A stretch of DNA of 25,365 nucleotides, from assembly GCA_046726955.1 (NCBI GenBank), contig JBKPBQ010000581.1, forward strand, positions 1 through 25,365. The letters are read 5' to 3'. Source of the stretch: CAVPGH01 sp046726955 (GTDB lineage Bacteria > Acidobacteriota > Vicinamibacteria > Fen-336). Each line of letters starts with the position of its first letter. Position 1 is the first letter of the stretch. Under the pieces are notes generated by a model. It made no database searches. It saw only the letters and a list, made by a program, of their open reading frames with translations, and was not told the DNA's origin. This document shows, in pieces, positions 8,667-15,938 of the stretch. The position numbers and the translations under genes are program-made.

Positions 8667-9476
8667 CTAGGCCTGGCCCTGCGCCGCGTACGGCGACTTG
8701 CAGCGGGCCGCGAGGAGGCCGGTGGCCTCGCTCGTGTCGATGTCGGCCACGAGCAGGCCTTCGGTCCCGTAAGGCTGATGGCAGAGGAGCGTCCCGTCCG
8801 GGCGAACGACGGCCGACGTGGTCGGCGATCCCGCGCTCGCGTAGTTCACGGTGGCGAAGAAGCAGGTGTTCTCGGCGGCGCGGCAGAGGGCGGCCTTCTC
8901 GTGGAAGGTGTTCCTGGGATCGGCGTAGCTCTGCGGCCGGTAGCCGCCGGGCTCCGCCTCGTGGAACTGCGGATGGAAGACCGCGTGCGCGCCTTCGCGC
9001 GCCGCCCAGCGCACCGTCTCCGGATAGCGCCAGCCTTCGTGGCAGATCACGATGCCGAACACGAGCGGCCCTGACCGGAATACGCGCCGCCCGGACCCCG
9101 CCGCATACGTCGCCTCTTCCGAAGGATCGAGCTGCACCTTGTCCTGGTAGCCAACGATCGTCCCGTCCCGGTCGATCACGAGGGCCGAGATGACCGCGCC
9201 CTTCTCGACCACGCGTTCGGTGCCGAGGACGACCGCGACGTCGTGCTTCGCCGCCGCCGCCGCGATCCGCGTCCAGGCGCCTTCGAGAAACCCGGCGTCC
9301 GGAGGAGGCACGCTCTTCCCGGGGGCCCGGTACCCGGGAACGAAGCATTCGGGGAAGCACAGGATCGCGGCGCGCTCGGCGGAAGCGCGGGCGACGGCCG
9401 CCTCGGCCATCACGATCGACTGGTCACGGGTCTCCGGGAAGCAGAGGTTGGCGAGGGCGATGCGGACGACGCTCAA
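8667..9476 (-). CDS. Carbon-nitrogen hydrolase (nitrilase superfamily)
   Basis: Hydrolyses a non-peptide C-N bond (amide, carbamoyl or nitrile) with a Glu-Lys-Cys triad. The triad is intact in the 269-aa product: Glu43 in CFPECFVPGYR, Lys113 in DKVQLDPSEE and Cys145 in VICHEGWRYPE. No signal peptide, so cytoplasmic. The start chosen is TTG at 9476: it overlaps the stop of the upstream argA-like gene as TTGA, puts SVVRIALANLCFPE at the N-terminus where family members begin their first beta-strand, and has GAGG about 10 bases upstream. The open frame continues upstream for over 450 codons inside argA, but those residues are out-of-frame argA and not part of this protein. The family contains amidases, N-carbamoylputrescine amidases, beta-ureidopropionases and nitrilases; the subfamily cannot be fixed from motifs alone. 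Confidence 0.88.
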   Translation of the reverse strand: MSVVRIALANLCFPETRDQSIVMAEAAVARASAERAAILCFPECFVPGYRAPGKSVPPPDAGFLEGAWTRIAAAAAKHDVAVVLGTERVVEKGAVISALVIDRDGTIVGYQDKVQLDPSEEATYAAGSGRRVFRSGPLVFGIVICHEGWRYPETVRWAAREGAHAVFHPQFHEAEPGGYRPQSYADPRNTFHEKAALCRAAENTCFFATVNYASAGSPTTSAVVRPDGTLLCHQPYGTEGLLVADIDTSEATGLLAARCKSPYAAQGQA

Positions 9477-10795
9477 GACGGCGTCGCCTCGGCGGCCCGG
9501 CCCACGCCGACGCTCTCCGTTCGCAGCCGCTTCAACAGCACTTTCGAGTTCCGGGCGCTGCGGTCGTAGCGTTCGCGCCGGGCCTTCGGCAGGTCGTCGG
9601 GCGAGCCCTCCAGGAACCCCGCCTTGGAGCGGAAGTAGTTGAACGCCTGCGTGGAGAGGACGAGCAGCGCCTCGAGCCCCTTCTCCCGAGCCCGCTGCTC
9701 GACGAACTGGATCATGGTGCGCCCGATGCCCTGGTTCTCGTGGGAGGGCCGGACGCAAAGGCAGGCGAGCTCGCCCTTGCTCTCCTCGGGATACACGTGG
9801 AGGGCCACGCACGCGATGGGGTTGCGGTCCACCTCGAAGATGTAGAAGTCGTCGAGCTGCTGCTCGATCATGGCCCGCGAGCGCGGCAGCAGCTCCTCGC
9901 TCTCCACCGAGGCCTGGATGAGCTGCTCGATGCTCCGCACGTCGCGCTTGCGGGCGGGCCGGATCTGCCGGTAGTCGCTGGCGTAGACGAGCGTGCCGAT
10001 CCCCTCGTTCGAGAAGACCTCGGCGAGCAGGCCCTCGTTGACGCGGCCGTTGACCACGTGGACGCGGGGCACGCCCGCGCGGCAGGCGAGGACGGCGTGC
10101 CGGGCCTTCGAGGCCTGGGCGGGAGCGATGGCGCCCTTCTGCAGCGCGTCCGCGAGCTCCTCCACGGAGAGCTGCCGCGCGAGCTTGCCGCCGACGATGA
10201 GCCCGTCCGCGGTCGTGAGGAACACGATCTTCACCGCTCCCAGCGCTTTCGCGATCTCGACGGCGACGGCATCGGAGTTCAGCCGGTACGTCCGCCCGTC
10301 GCCGTCCATGCCGAGGGGCGGGCAGACGGGCACGATGCCGTTGGCGAGCAGCATGCCGAGCAGCTCGACGTCGATGCGCTCCACGCGTCCCGTGAACTGG
10401 TGGTCCACCCCGCGCAGGATCCCCAGCGGGTGCGCGATCACCGCGTTGCTCGAAGCTCCGCGGAGGTCGGCGGTATTGAGCCCTTCCAGGATCCGGTGGG
10501 TGAGCCGGTTGGCGGCGGTGAGGGCGAGATCGAGGGTGTGCGCGTCCGTGACGCCCGACCCCTCGAGGTCCGAGGGCGCTTTCGCCTCCTCGTGCTCGGC
10601 CAGGGCCTGGATCTGCGCCGCCGCCCCGTGGACGAGCACGGGCCGGACGTTCAGCGACCACAGCACCGCCACGTCGAGGAGGATGTTCCCGAAGTTCTCG
10701 TCGTCCACGACCGCGCCGTCGAGCGCGACCACGAACGTCTTCTCGCGGAACTGGGGAACGTAGCGGAGGATGCCGCGGAGGTCGGTGGCCCTCAT
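9473..10795 (-). CDS. argA: Amino-acid N-acetyltransferase (N-acetylglutamate synthase), two-domain ArgA type
   Basis: Makes N-acetylglutamate from acetyl-CoA and glutamate, the first step of arginine synthesis. The 440-aa product has an amino-acid-kinase-like domain (about 1-285; VLVHGAAAQI, DAHTLDLALTAANRL, YRLNSDAVA, VFLTTADGLI) that in the family binds the arginine feedback inhibitor, and a C-terminal GNAT domain (about 293-430) with the acetyl-CoA loop ENQGIGRTM and the typical FNYFRSKAGF. The length is that of classical ArgA, not of the short stand-alone ArgA or of acetylglutamate kinase. ATG start at 10795 has only a poor upstream ribosome-binding sequence. It is the first gene of a pair: its TGA overlaps the TTG of the carbon-nitrogen hydrolase. 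No other arginine gene is in the window. Confidence 0.93.
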   Translation of the reverse strand: MRATDLRGILRYVPQFREKTFVVALDGAVVDDENFGNILLDVAVLWSLNVRPVLVHGAAAQIQALAEHEEAKAPSDLEGSGVTDAHTLDLALTAANRLTHRILEGLNTADLRGASSNAVIAHPLGILRGVDHQFTGRVERIDVELLGMLLANGIVPVCPPLGMDGDGRTYRLNSDAVAVEIAKALGAVKIVFLTTADGLIVGGKLARQLSVEELADALQKGAIAPAQASKARHAVLACRAGVPRVHVVNGRVNEGLLAEVFSNEGIGTLVYASDYRQIRPARKRDVRSIEQLIQASVESEELLPRSRAMIEQQLDDFYIFEVDRNPIACVALHVYPEESKGELACLCVRPSHENQGIGRTMIQFVEQRAREKGLEALLVLSTQAFNYFRSKAGFLEGSPDDLPKARRERYDRSARNSKVLLKRLRTESVGVGRAAEATPS

Positions 10796-10845
10796 CCTGG
10801 ATCAGTCTGCCCTCGTGTCGCGGGGGAAACAAGTCACGCCGGACG

Positions 10846-11004
10846 TGCGAGCTCGAGGCGCGGCTGGCCCGGGTCGGAGCCGAGGCGCACCACGGCACGG
10901 TCGCGGCGCGGGCCGACGCGGCTCAGCTCGAAAAGGACGCTCGAGCCAAGGCCTTCGGCCTCATTGCCGCGCCAGCCGCGTTGTTGAAACGCAACGAGCG
11001 CTGA
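10846..11004 (+). pseudogene. Possible 3' remnant of an unidentified gene
   Basis: A plus-strand frame without a start codon reads CELEARLARVGAEAHHGTVA then ends in APAALLKRNER and TGA at 11002-11004. It is Ala/Glu/Arg-rich and looks helical. A 6-bp hairpin follows the TGA directly, as expected at a real gene end. I do not recognise the protein. It could equally be chance open frame in GC-rich DNA upstream of argA; no initiation codon or upstream coding sequence is seen. Confidence 0.25.
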
Positions 11005-11022
11005 CCGACGCTTCTACGTCGG
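11005..11022. terminator. Hairpin between argA upstream region and the small basic protein gene
   Basis: CCGACG (11005-11010) and CGTCGG (11017-11022) make a perfect 6-bp stem with a 6-base loop. It lies 29 bases after the stop of the minus-strand small basic protein gene and directly after the TGA of the plus-strand remnant. No T-tract, so a weak or Rho-assisted terminator at best. Confidence 0.35.
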
Positions 11023-11051
11023 CCGCTTCGCGACCAGGACGCGCGCGACGC

Positions 11052-11369
11052 TCAGGCGGACTTGCCGAGCTTCCGCGCCAGACGCAGCGCCGCGTGGACG
11101 CCCTTCGACGCGCGGAGGGCCTTCACGCGCGATTTCTGCCGGCTCTTGAGACCCCGCAGGTAGCCCATGTACTGGCCCTGCAGCTTGAGGCTGGCCCGAC
11201 GAGCCGGCGAGAGCCGTAGCTTCCGCCCCCGGCGGCCAGGAGAAGCTGGAGCACGCGACGCCCCGTCGAGCGCCGGGGCCAGACGCCCCAGCGAGCGCAC
11301 GATCGAACCGAGCGCCCGGCGTATCGACCGAAGTTCTCTTCCAACTGATGCTCGTAGCGGCCTTGGCAA
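11052..11369 (-). CDS. Small basic conserved-looking protein of unknown function
   Basis: 105-aa protein very rich in Arg, Lys, Ala and Leu. The C-terminal half (from about residue 52: LSPARRASLKLQGQYMGYLR, then SRQKSRVKALRASKGVHAAL and RLARKLGKSA) resembles, from memory, short hypothetical proteins carrying an LKLQG-x-YMG motif in various soil bacteria; no function is known to me. The start is TTG at 11369, strongly supported by AAGGAGG five bases upstream (11375-11381). No signal peptide or membrane helix. The charge suggests nucleic-acid or ribosome contact, but that is only a guess. It stands alone, with 265 bases to the marR stop. Confidence 0.65.
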   Translation of the reverse strand: MPRPLRASVGRELRSIRRALGSIVRSLGRLAPALDGASRAPASPGRRGRKLRLSPARRASLKLQGQYMGYLRGLKSRQKSRVKALRASKGVHAALRLARKLGKSA

Positions 11370-11374
11370 TCGCG

Positions 11375-11381
11375 CCTCCTT
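11375..11381 (-). promoter_or_regulatory. Shine-Dalgarno supporting a TTG start
   Basis: AAGGAGG on the minus strand, 5 bases before TTG 11369. This near-perfect site decides the non-ATG start of the small basic protein. Confidence 0.75.
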
Positions 11382-11566
11382 CTGGAACCCATCGCGATCC
11401 TACTACGGGCAGGGGCCTGTCTGGTATGTCTCTCGGTCACGTTCCCCGGGACACAGTCAAGAGAGGAATAGTGAGAATGAGCCGCCTGGAGTGTGTCCAG
11501 CGAGCACGCTGGCGGCGGCTGTCACAAACGCCAGGTCCAGTGCGTGCGCTCCGTCGTGAACCCGGA

Positions 11567-11593
11567 GAAACTCCGGCCTCTCGGACCGGTTTC
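11567..11593 (-). terminator. Hairpin downstream of marR-family gene
   Basis: GAAACTCCGG (11567-11576) pairs with CCGGTTTC (11586-11593) with one bulged base and a 9-base loop, about 42 bases past the marR stop. No T-tract. The rest of the 11382-11634 gap shows no coding signal. Confidence 0.35.
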
Positions 11594-11634
11594 GGACTTC
11601 CTGACGGAGCCGCTGCGCCGCGGGCGGTAGCGTG

Positions 11635-12066
11635 TCAGCCTTCGTCCAGCAGGCGACCGAGGATCCGCACCAGCTCGCGCTGCTCGCGGGCGGTGAGGCG
11701 CCGGAGCGCGGCCGGCGGGGCCATCATGCGCTCGACGAGGAGGGCGCGGAGCCGCACTCCGGTGGGCGTGAGGACGAGGACCTTCACGCGGCGGTCCCGC
11801 ACCGAGGGCCGGCGAGCGACGAGACCACGGGACTCGAGACGGTTGACGAGCCCCGTCACGTTCGCCGCGTGACAGGCGAGCGACTCGGCGAGCTCGCCCA
11901 TCGGGACCGGCCGCTCGGGCTCGATCAGGTGCAGGACGTGGCACTGGACGGGCGACAGCTGGAGCTCCGCCGCCAGGGCGGGGAGGCTCGCCCGCTGGGC
12001 GAAGAAGAGCCTGACCAGGAGGGTCCAGGGCTCGCGGCCGTGGGGGGGTGCCGGCTTCGGCTTCAT
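11635..12066 (-). CDS. MarR-family transcriptional regulator
   Basis: 143-aa winged-helix regulator. The order is an N-terminal dimerisation helix, then the helix-turn-helix (LSPVQCHVLHLI, PMGELAESLACHAANVTGLV, NRLESRGLV), the wing RDRRVKVLVLTPTG (about residues 88-101) and C-terminal dimerisation helices. MarR proteins bind short palindromes as dimers, usually repress their own gene and a divergent neighbour, and release DNA on binding a phenolic or other ligand or on oxidation. Its divergent neighbour is lon, with 64 bases between start codons carrying a palindrome over both predicted promoters. The ATG at 12066 lies about 7 bases after a good -10 (TATACT) and has no Shine-Dalgarno, so the mRNA may be leaderless. 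Ligand unknown; Cys44 and Cys63 are the only cysteines. Confidence 0.92.
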   Translation of the reverse strand: MKPKPAPPHGREPWTLLVRLFFAQRASLPALAAELQLSPVQCHVLHLIEPERPVPMGELAESLACHAANVTGLVNRLESRGLVARRPSVRDRRVKVLVLTPTGVRLRALLVERMMAPPAALRRLTAREQRELVRILGRLLDEG

Positions 12067-12073
12067 TGAGGAC

Positions 12074-12102
12074 AGTATAGTTCAGTACCCGATAGTTGAC
12101 AT
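12074..12102 (-). promoter_or_regulatory. Predicted marR promoter
   Basis: Reading on the minus strand: -35 ATGTCA (12102-12097, 4/6 to consensus), 17-base spacer, -10 TATACT (12079-12074, 5/6). Transcription would start at about 12066-12067, at or next to the ATG. Confidence 0.55.
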
Positions 12103-12116
12103 CATTAAGTATCGGG
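12088..12116. promoter_or_regulatory. Palindromic operator between marR and lon
   Basis: CCCGATA (12088-12094) and TATCGGG (12110-12116) are perfect 7-bp inverted arms; inner bases extend the symmetry to 10 of 14 pairs about 12102. The site covers the -35 elements of both divergent promoters, in an AT-rich island unlike the surrounding DNA. This is where a MarR dimer would be expected to bind. Confidence 0.6.
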
Positions 12117-12124
12117 CGTAGATT
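12096..12124 (+). promoter_or_regulatory. Predicted lon promoter
   Basis: Perfect -35 TTGACA (12096-12101), 17-base spacer, -10 TAGATT (12119-12124, 4/6). Transcription would start at about 12131, the A of the lon ATG; no Shine-Dalgarno precedes that ATG. Confidence 0.6.
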
Positions 12125-12130
12125 CCAGGT

Positions 12131-14410
12131 ATGGCTTACCTCAGGCTCGTGTCTCTAGACGACGCCGTAGTCTTTCCGGGAATGCCGGTAACTCTCTCGG
12201 CCGACGTGGCCGACGACACCCGCGTCCTCCTCGTCCCCCGGCGGGAGGGCGGCTATGCGAAGGTCGGGGTCGTCGCCGAGGTGACGGAGCGCGTCGCCCT
12301 GGGCGGCCGTGCCGTCTATTCGTTCATGCCGCTCCACCGCGCGCTGCCCGGCGCGGCGCAGACCCGCTCGGACGGCGTCCTCCGGGTGGCCGTGGACGAG
12401 CGGCCGGACGCCACTCCCCCGCCGGCGCAGACGCGGGAGCTCGAGCGCGAGTACCGCGCGGTCGTCGAGGAGATCCTCGAGCTGCGCGGCGACGACGGGC
12501 GGATCAGCGCCTTCGTCCGCTCCATCACCCACCCCGGAGCCCTCGCGGACACCGCGGGCTACTCCCCCGACATCAACCTCGAGCAGAAGCTCGAGCTGCT
12601 CGAGACGCTGGACGTGGTCGAGCGCCTGAAGCTCGCCCTCCGATTGCAGCAGGACCGCCTGGTGGAGCTGCGCGTCCGCAAGCGCATCCGCGAGGAGGTC
12701 GAGTCCGGAGCCCAGAAGCAGCAGCGCGAGTACTTTTTGCGGCGCCAGATGGACGCGATCCGCAAGGAGCTCGGCGAGACCGACGGCTCCGTGACGGACG
12801 AGTACCGCAAGAAGATCGCCGACGCCGGCATGCCGGAGGCGGTCCAGAAGCAGGCCGAGAGCGAGCTCTCCCGCCTCGAGCGGATGGGCGAGCAGAACGC
12901 CGAGGCCTCGATGATCCGCACGTACCTCGACTGGCTGCTCGCGGTCCCCTGGTCCAAGCGGTCGGAGGAGCGGCTCAATCCCCAGAACGCCCGCGAGGTG
13001 CTCGACGCTGACCACGCCGGGCTCGACGACGTGAAGAAGCGGATTACCGAGTACCTGGCGGTGCGGAAGCTCCGTGCCGCGCGCGGGCTCAAGGACGATC
13101 GACGGTCGGGAGTGATCCTCACGCTCATCGGTCCGCCGGGCACCGGCAAGACCTCGATCGGCGAGTCGATCGCCCGCGCCACCGGCCGGAAGTTCGTCCG
13201 CATGTCCCTGGGCGGCGTTCGCGACGAGGCCGAGATCCGTGGGCATCGCCGCACGTACATCGGCGCGCTCCCCGGCCGCCTCGTGCGCGCCTTGAAGGAC
13301 GCGGGCACCATGAACCCGGTGATCCTCCTCGACGAGGTGGACAAGCTCGGGGCGGACTGGCGCGGCGACCCCTCGGCGGCGCTCCTCGAGGTACTCGACC
13401 CCGCCCAGAACCACTCGTTCCGCGACCACTACCTCGACGTGGAGCTCGACCTGTCGCACGTGCTGTTCCTCGCCACCGCGAACGTGGCGGACACGATCCC
13501 CGGGCCGCTCCTCGACCGCATGGAAGTCGTCCGGTTCGACGGCTACACGACCGACGAAAAGGTCGCCATCGGCCGCCACTACCTCTGGCCGCGGCAGGTG
13601 GAGCGCAACGGCCTCGTCCCGGACGATGTCACGATCGACGCCGACGTTCTCCGGCTCGTCGTCACCGACTACACGCGCGAGGCGGGCGTCCGCCAGCTCG
13701 AGCGCGAGCTGGGCACGCTGCTCCGCAAGACCGCGACCCGGGTGGCGGGCGGTGACCTGCCGAAGCCGGTCGTGATCGACTCCGCCGCCGTCCGGGAGGC
13801 GCTCGGGCGGCCGAGGTTCGAGCACGAGGTCGCGGCGCGCACTGCGGTTCCCGGCGTCGCCACCGGCCTCGCCGTCACCGGGACCGGAGGCGACGTGCTC
13901 TTCGTGGAGGCGGCGTCGATGGCGGGCAAGAGCGGGCTCGTTCTCACCGGACAGCTCGGCGACGTGATGAAGGAGTCGGCGCGGATCGCGCTGACGTTCG
14001 TCAAGAGCCGTGCGTCCGCGCTCGGCATCGACCAGCGCGCGTTCGACGACCGCGAGTTCCACGTTCACGTCCCTGCGGGGGCGATCCCCAAGGACGGACC
14101 GAGCGCGGGCGTGACGATGGTCGCGGCGCTCACGTCTCTCCTCACGGGCCGGCCGCTCAAGAGCACGGTCGGCATGACGGGCGAGGTGACGCTGCAGGGA
14201 CGCGTGCTGCCGATCGGCGGGCTCAAGCAGAAGGTGCTGGCCGCCCACGCGGCCGGGCTCACGGAAGTGATCCTTCCCGAGCGCAACGCGCCCGACCTGG
14301 ACGACGTGCCGGCGGACGTCCGCGAGCACATGCAGTTCCATCCCGTGAAGTCGGCGGACGAGATGCTCGCCCTCGCGCTGGAGCCGCCCGCGCTGGCCAA
14401 GGTGGCCTAG
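12131..14410 (+). CDS. lon: Endopeptidase La (ATP-dependent Lon protease)
   Basis: Cytoplasmic ATP-dependent serine protease that degrades misfolded and short-lived regulatory proteins. The 759-aa product has the N-terminal substrate domain (about 3-185, opening with DAVVFPGMPV), a helical linker (about 190-290), the AAA+ module with Walker A GPPGTGKT (334-341, Lys340) and Walker B VILLDEVDK, and the protease domain with catalytic Ser658 in KDGPSAG and Lys701 in GLKQKV, 43 residues apart as in E. coli Lon. It is slightly short because the N-domain is trimmed; all motifs are intact. The start at ATG 12131 gives the correct first beta-strand. No ribosome-binding site is seen; the predicted promoter places the transcript start on the ATG. 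Divergent from a marR-family gene and therefore possibly under its control, unlike the heat-shock control usual for lon. Confidence 0.96.
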   Translation: MAYLRLVSLDDAVVFPGMPVTLSADVADDTRVLLVPRREGGYAKVGVVAEVTERVALGGRAVYSFMPLHRALPGAAQTRSDGVLRVAVDERPDATPPPAQTRELEREYRAVVEEILELRGDDGRISAFVRSITHPGALADTAGYSPDINLEQKLELLETLDVVERLKLALRLQQDRLVELRVRKRIREEVESGAQKQQREYFLRRQMDAIRKELGETDGSVTDEYRKKIADAGMPEAVQKQAESELSRLERMGEQNAEASMIRTYLDWLLAVPWSKRSEERLNPQNAREVLDADHAGLDDVKKRITEYLAVRKLRAARGLKDDRRSGVILTLIGPPGTGKTSIGESIARATGRKFVRMSLGGVRDEAEIRGHRRTYIGALPGRLVRALKDAGTMNPVILLDEVDKLGADWRGDPSAALLEVLDPAQNHSFRDHYLDVELDLSHVLFLATANVADTIPGPLLDRMEVVRFDGYTTDEKVAIGRHYLWPRQVERNGLVPDDVTIDADVLRLVVTDYTREAGVRQLERELGTLLRKTATRVAGGDLPKPVVIDSAAVREALGRPRFEHEVAARTAVPGVATGLAVTGTGGDVLFVEAASMAGKSGLVLTGQLGDVMKESARIALTFVKSRASALGIDQRAFDDREFHVHVPAGAIPKDGPSAGVTMVAALTSLLTGRPLKSTVGMTGEVTLQGRVLPIGGLKQKVLAAHAAGLTEVILPERNAPDLDDVPADVREHMQFHPVKSADEMLALALEPPALAKVA

Positions 14411-15810
14411 TCCGACTCTTCCCCGATGAGAAGACGGGCGGGAGCGCACGGCTCCCGCCCGTCCACCTGCTGGACGTACGCGGTAGTGCCGTCCGTCCGC
14501 ATCTCGATCGACTGCCCGAACTGCGCGGGCGGCGCGCCCTGCGAGCCCGAATCGAAGACGAGATGGCCGTCCGCCCTGCGATCGGCGGTGCCGAGCGAGT
14601 CCGAGTAGTTGCCAACGTCGACGTTCAGCACCGGGGTCGCGATCATGTCCTCCTCGTCCAGCCGCCAGGCCTGCCCGCGGCTGTGCGCGGCGGGATCGGT
14701 CGCCTGCCGCGTGTTGCCGTTGTCGAACAGCAGGAGCGTGCGTCCGTCCGCCAGGTAATGCGGGTAGTGCTGGTGCGAGAACCAGGCATCCGGCTCGGAC
14801 GAGTCGAGCGCGAAGTCGCCGCCCGCGCCCAGCCGCCAGATCACGTGGCCGTCCCCGTCGCCGTCGCGGTAGTCGATCTTGACGATCCAGTCCTGGTGGC
14901 GGACGGAGACGAGCAGGTTCCTGTCGCGCGGGTCGCGCCCGCCGAGCAGCACCGTGCCGCCGGGCAGCAGCGTGGAGCCGGGCAGGCCGATCGCGACCAG
15001 GCCGGAAGCGAGCGGGTCGTAGTACCAGAGCAGACGGCCTTGCAGGTCCGTGGCCAGCAGGTTGACGGCGTTGGGGGCCGGGCATCCCGCGAGGTTGTGG
15101 TAGATCACGTCGTCGCGCAGGTCGGCGTCCGGAGCGGGCGCCTCCGGTACCGTGAACGATGGGATGTCGAGGCTCGCGGGCGGCGCGCCGGTCGTGAACA
15201 CGAGCGGAACGGCGTCTGCGGCGCCGCTCGTCTCGTGGACGATCGCGTACGCCGTGCTCGCGCGCATGCCCGCCACGAGGAAGTTGCGGCTGCGGCCGGG
15301 AACGCAGCGCAGCGCGTTCGTGCTCTTCCACGGCGCGTCGGGCTCGTCCAGGGGACGGAAGCGGACGCGCACCGAGCCGTGGTGGCACGCGGGGGCGCTG
15401 TAGAGCGCGACCAGCGGGTTCGCGATCGCGCTCACGACCGCGTGCCCGCTCGTAACGCGCGGCCGCACGACGTCGGGCACGACCTGGGACACCGAGGATG
15501 TCGCATCGAACCCGTCCTTGACCCTGACCCGGATGTGGTAGTCGCCTTCCTCCAGGGGCGCCCACGAGAAGACGGGTCGAGGTTGAAGTCGCGCGCGACC
15601 TGCCCGTTGTGCGCCCCGCCTTCGTACGCACGACATTCGCCGGGCCGCAGCCGGTGGCCGTGGCCGTCCAGACGATCCGCTCCCCCACCGCTGGGGAGCG
15701 GGAATGCTGGGCTGAACCGACACCGTGCAGGCGGACTGGGCCCGCGCAGACCCGAATGGCCACGCGCCCGTCACCGCGACCAGGACGAGCGTGCCTCTCA
15801 GTGATTTCAT
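14407..15810 (-). pseudogene. Arylsulfotransferase (ASST) family gene, disrupted
   Basis: Family enzymes are secreted beta-propellers that move sulfate between phenolic compounds. The open frame is 467 codons: signal peptide (1-25, cleavage near ARAQ), an N-terminal beta domain, and propeller pieces such as LLATDLQGRLLWYYDPLASG, NLLVSVRHQDWIVKIDYRDG, WRLGAGGDF, WFSHQHYPHY and HSRGQAWRLDEEDM. Two kinds of damage are visible. First, codons near 15571-15700 read sensibly only by changing frame three times (AVGERIVWTATATGCGPANV in one frame, GGAHNGQVARDFNLDP in the next, then back to PVFSWAPLEEGDY), i.e. three apparent single-base losses that cancel. Second, near 14917-14946 GGTVLLGGRD runs straight into NLLVSVRHQD, so roughly 120 residues expected between them, including family active-site histidines, appear missing. 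Sequencing error could explain the shifts but less easily the deletion. The last codon overlaps the lon stop. Confidence 0.7.
14433..14463 (+). terminator. Strong hairpin 22 bases after lon
   Basis: GACGGGCGGGAGC (14433-14445), loop GCACG, GCTCCCGCCCGTC (14451-14463): a perfect 13-bp stem. No T-tract. It lies within the last codons of the convergent arylsulfotransferase frame and probably ends the lon transcript. Confidence 0.6.
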
Positions 15811-15938
15811 GGCTCCCTCCTTCGGCGCTCCATGCGTCGAGCGCTTCGGGGAAGCTCTGCGCGGGGTCTGAGGAAGTCACAACAGAAGGTTGAAAGTTTC
15901 CTTGTAGAATCCTGTCGTTCGCGCCGTCAAGGCGTAAG

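Noticed and set aside
9477..10898. N-terminal extension of the C-N hydrolase frame to 743 residues
   Set aside because: The added residues are out-of-frame argA; the TTG in the TTGA overlap gives the family-like N-terminus.
12155..15880. 1241-codon open frame antisense to lon
   Set aside because: Arg/Ala/Pro-rich translation with no family motif; it mirrors lon codon bias in GC-rich DNA. Only a short piece near 15600-15700 is informative, as a shifted frame of the arylsulfotransferase.
15881..15938. Promoter TTGAAA / TAGAAT before the winged-helix gene
   Set aside because: The two hexamers are only 9 bases apart, and TAGAAT has no acceptable -35 at 16-18 bases.
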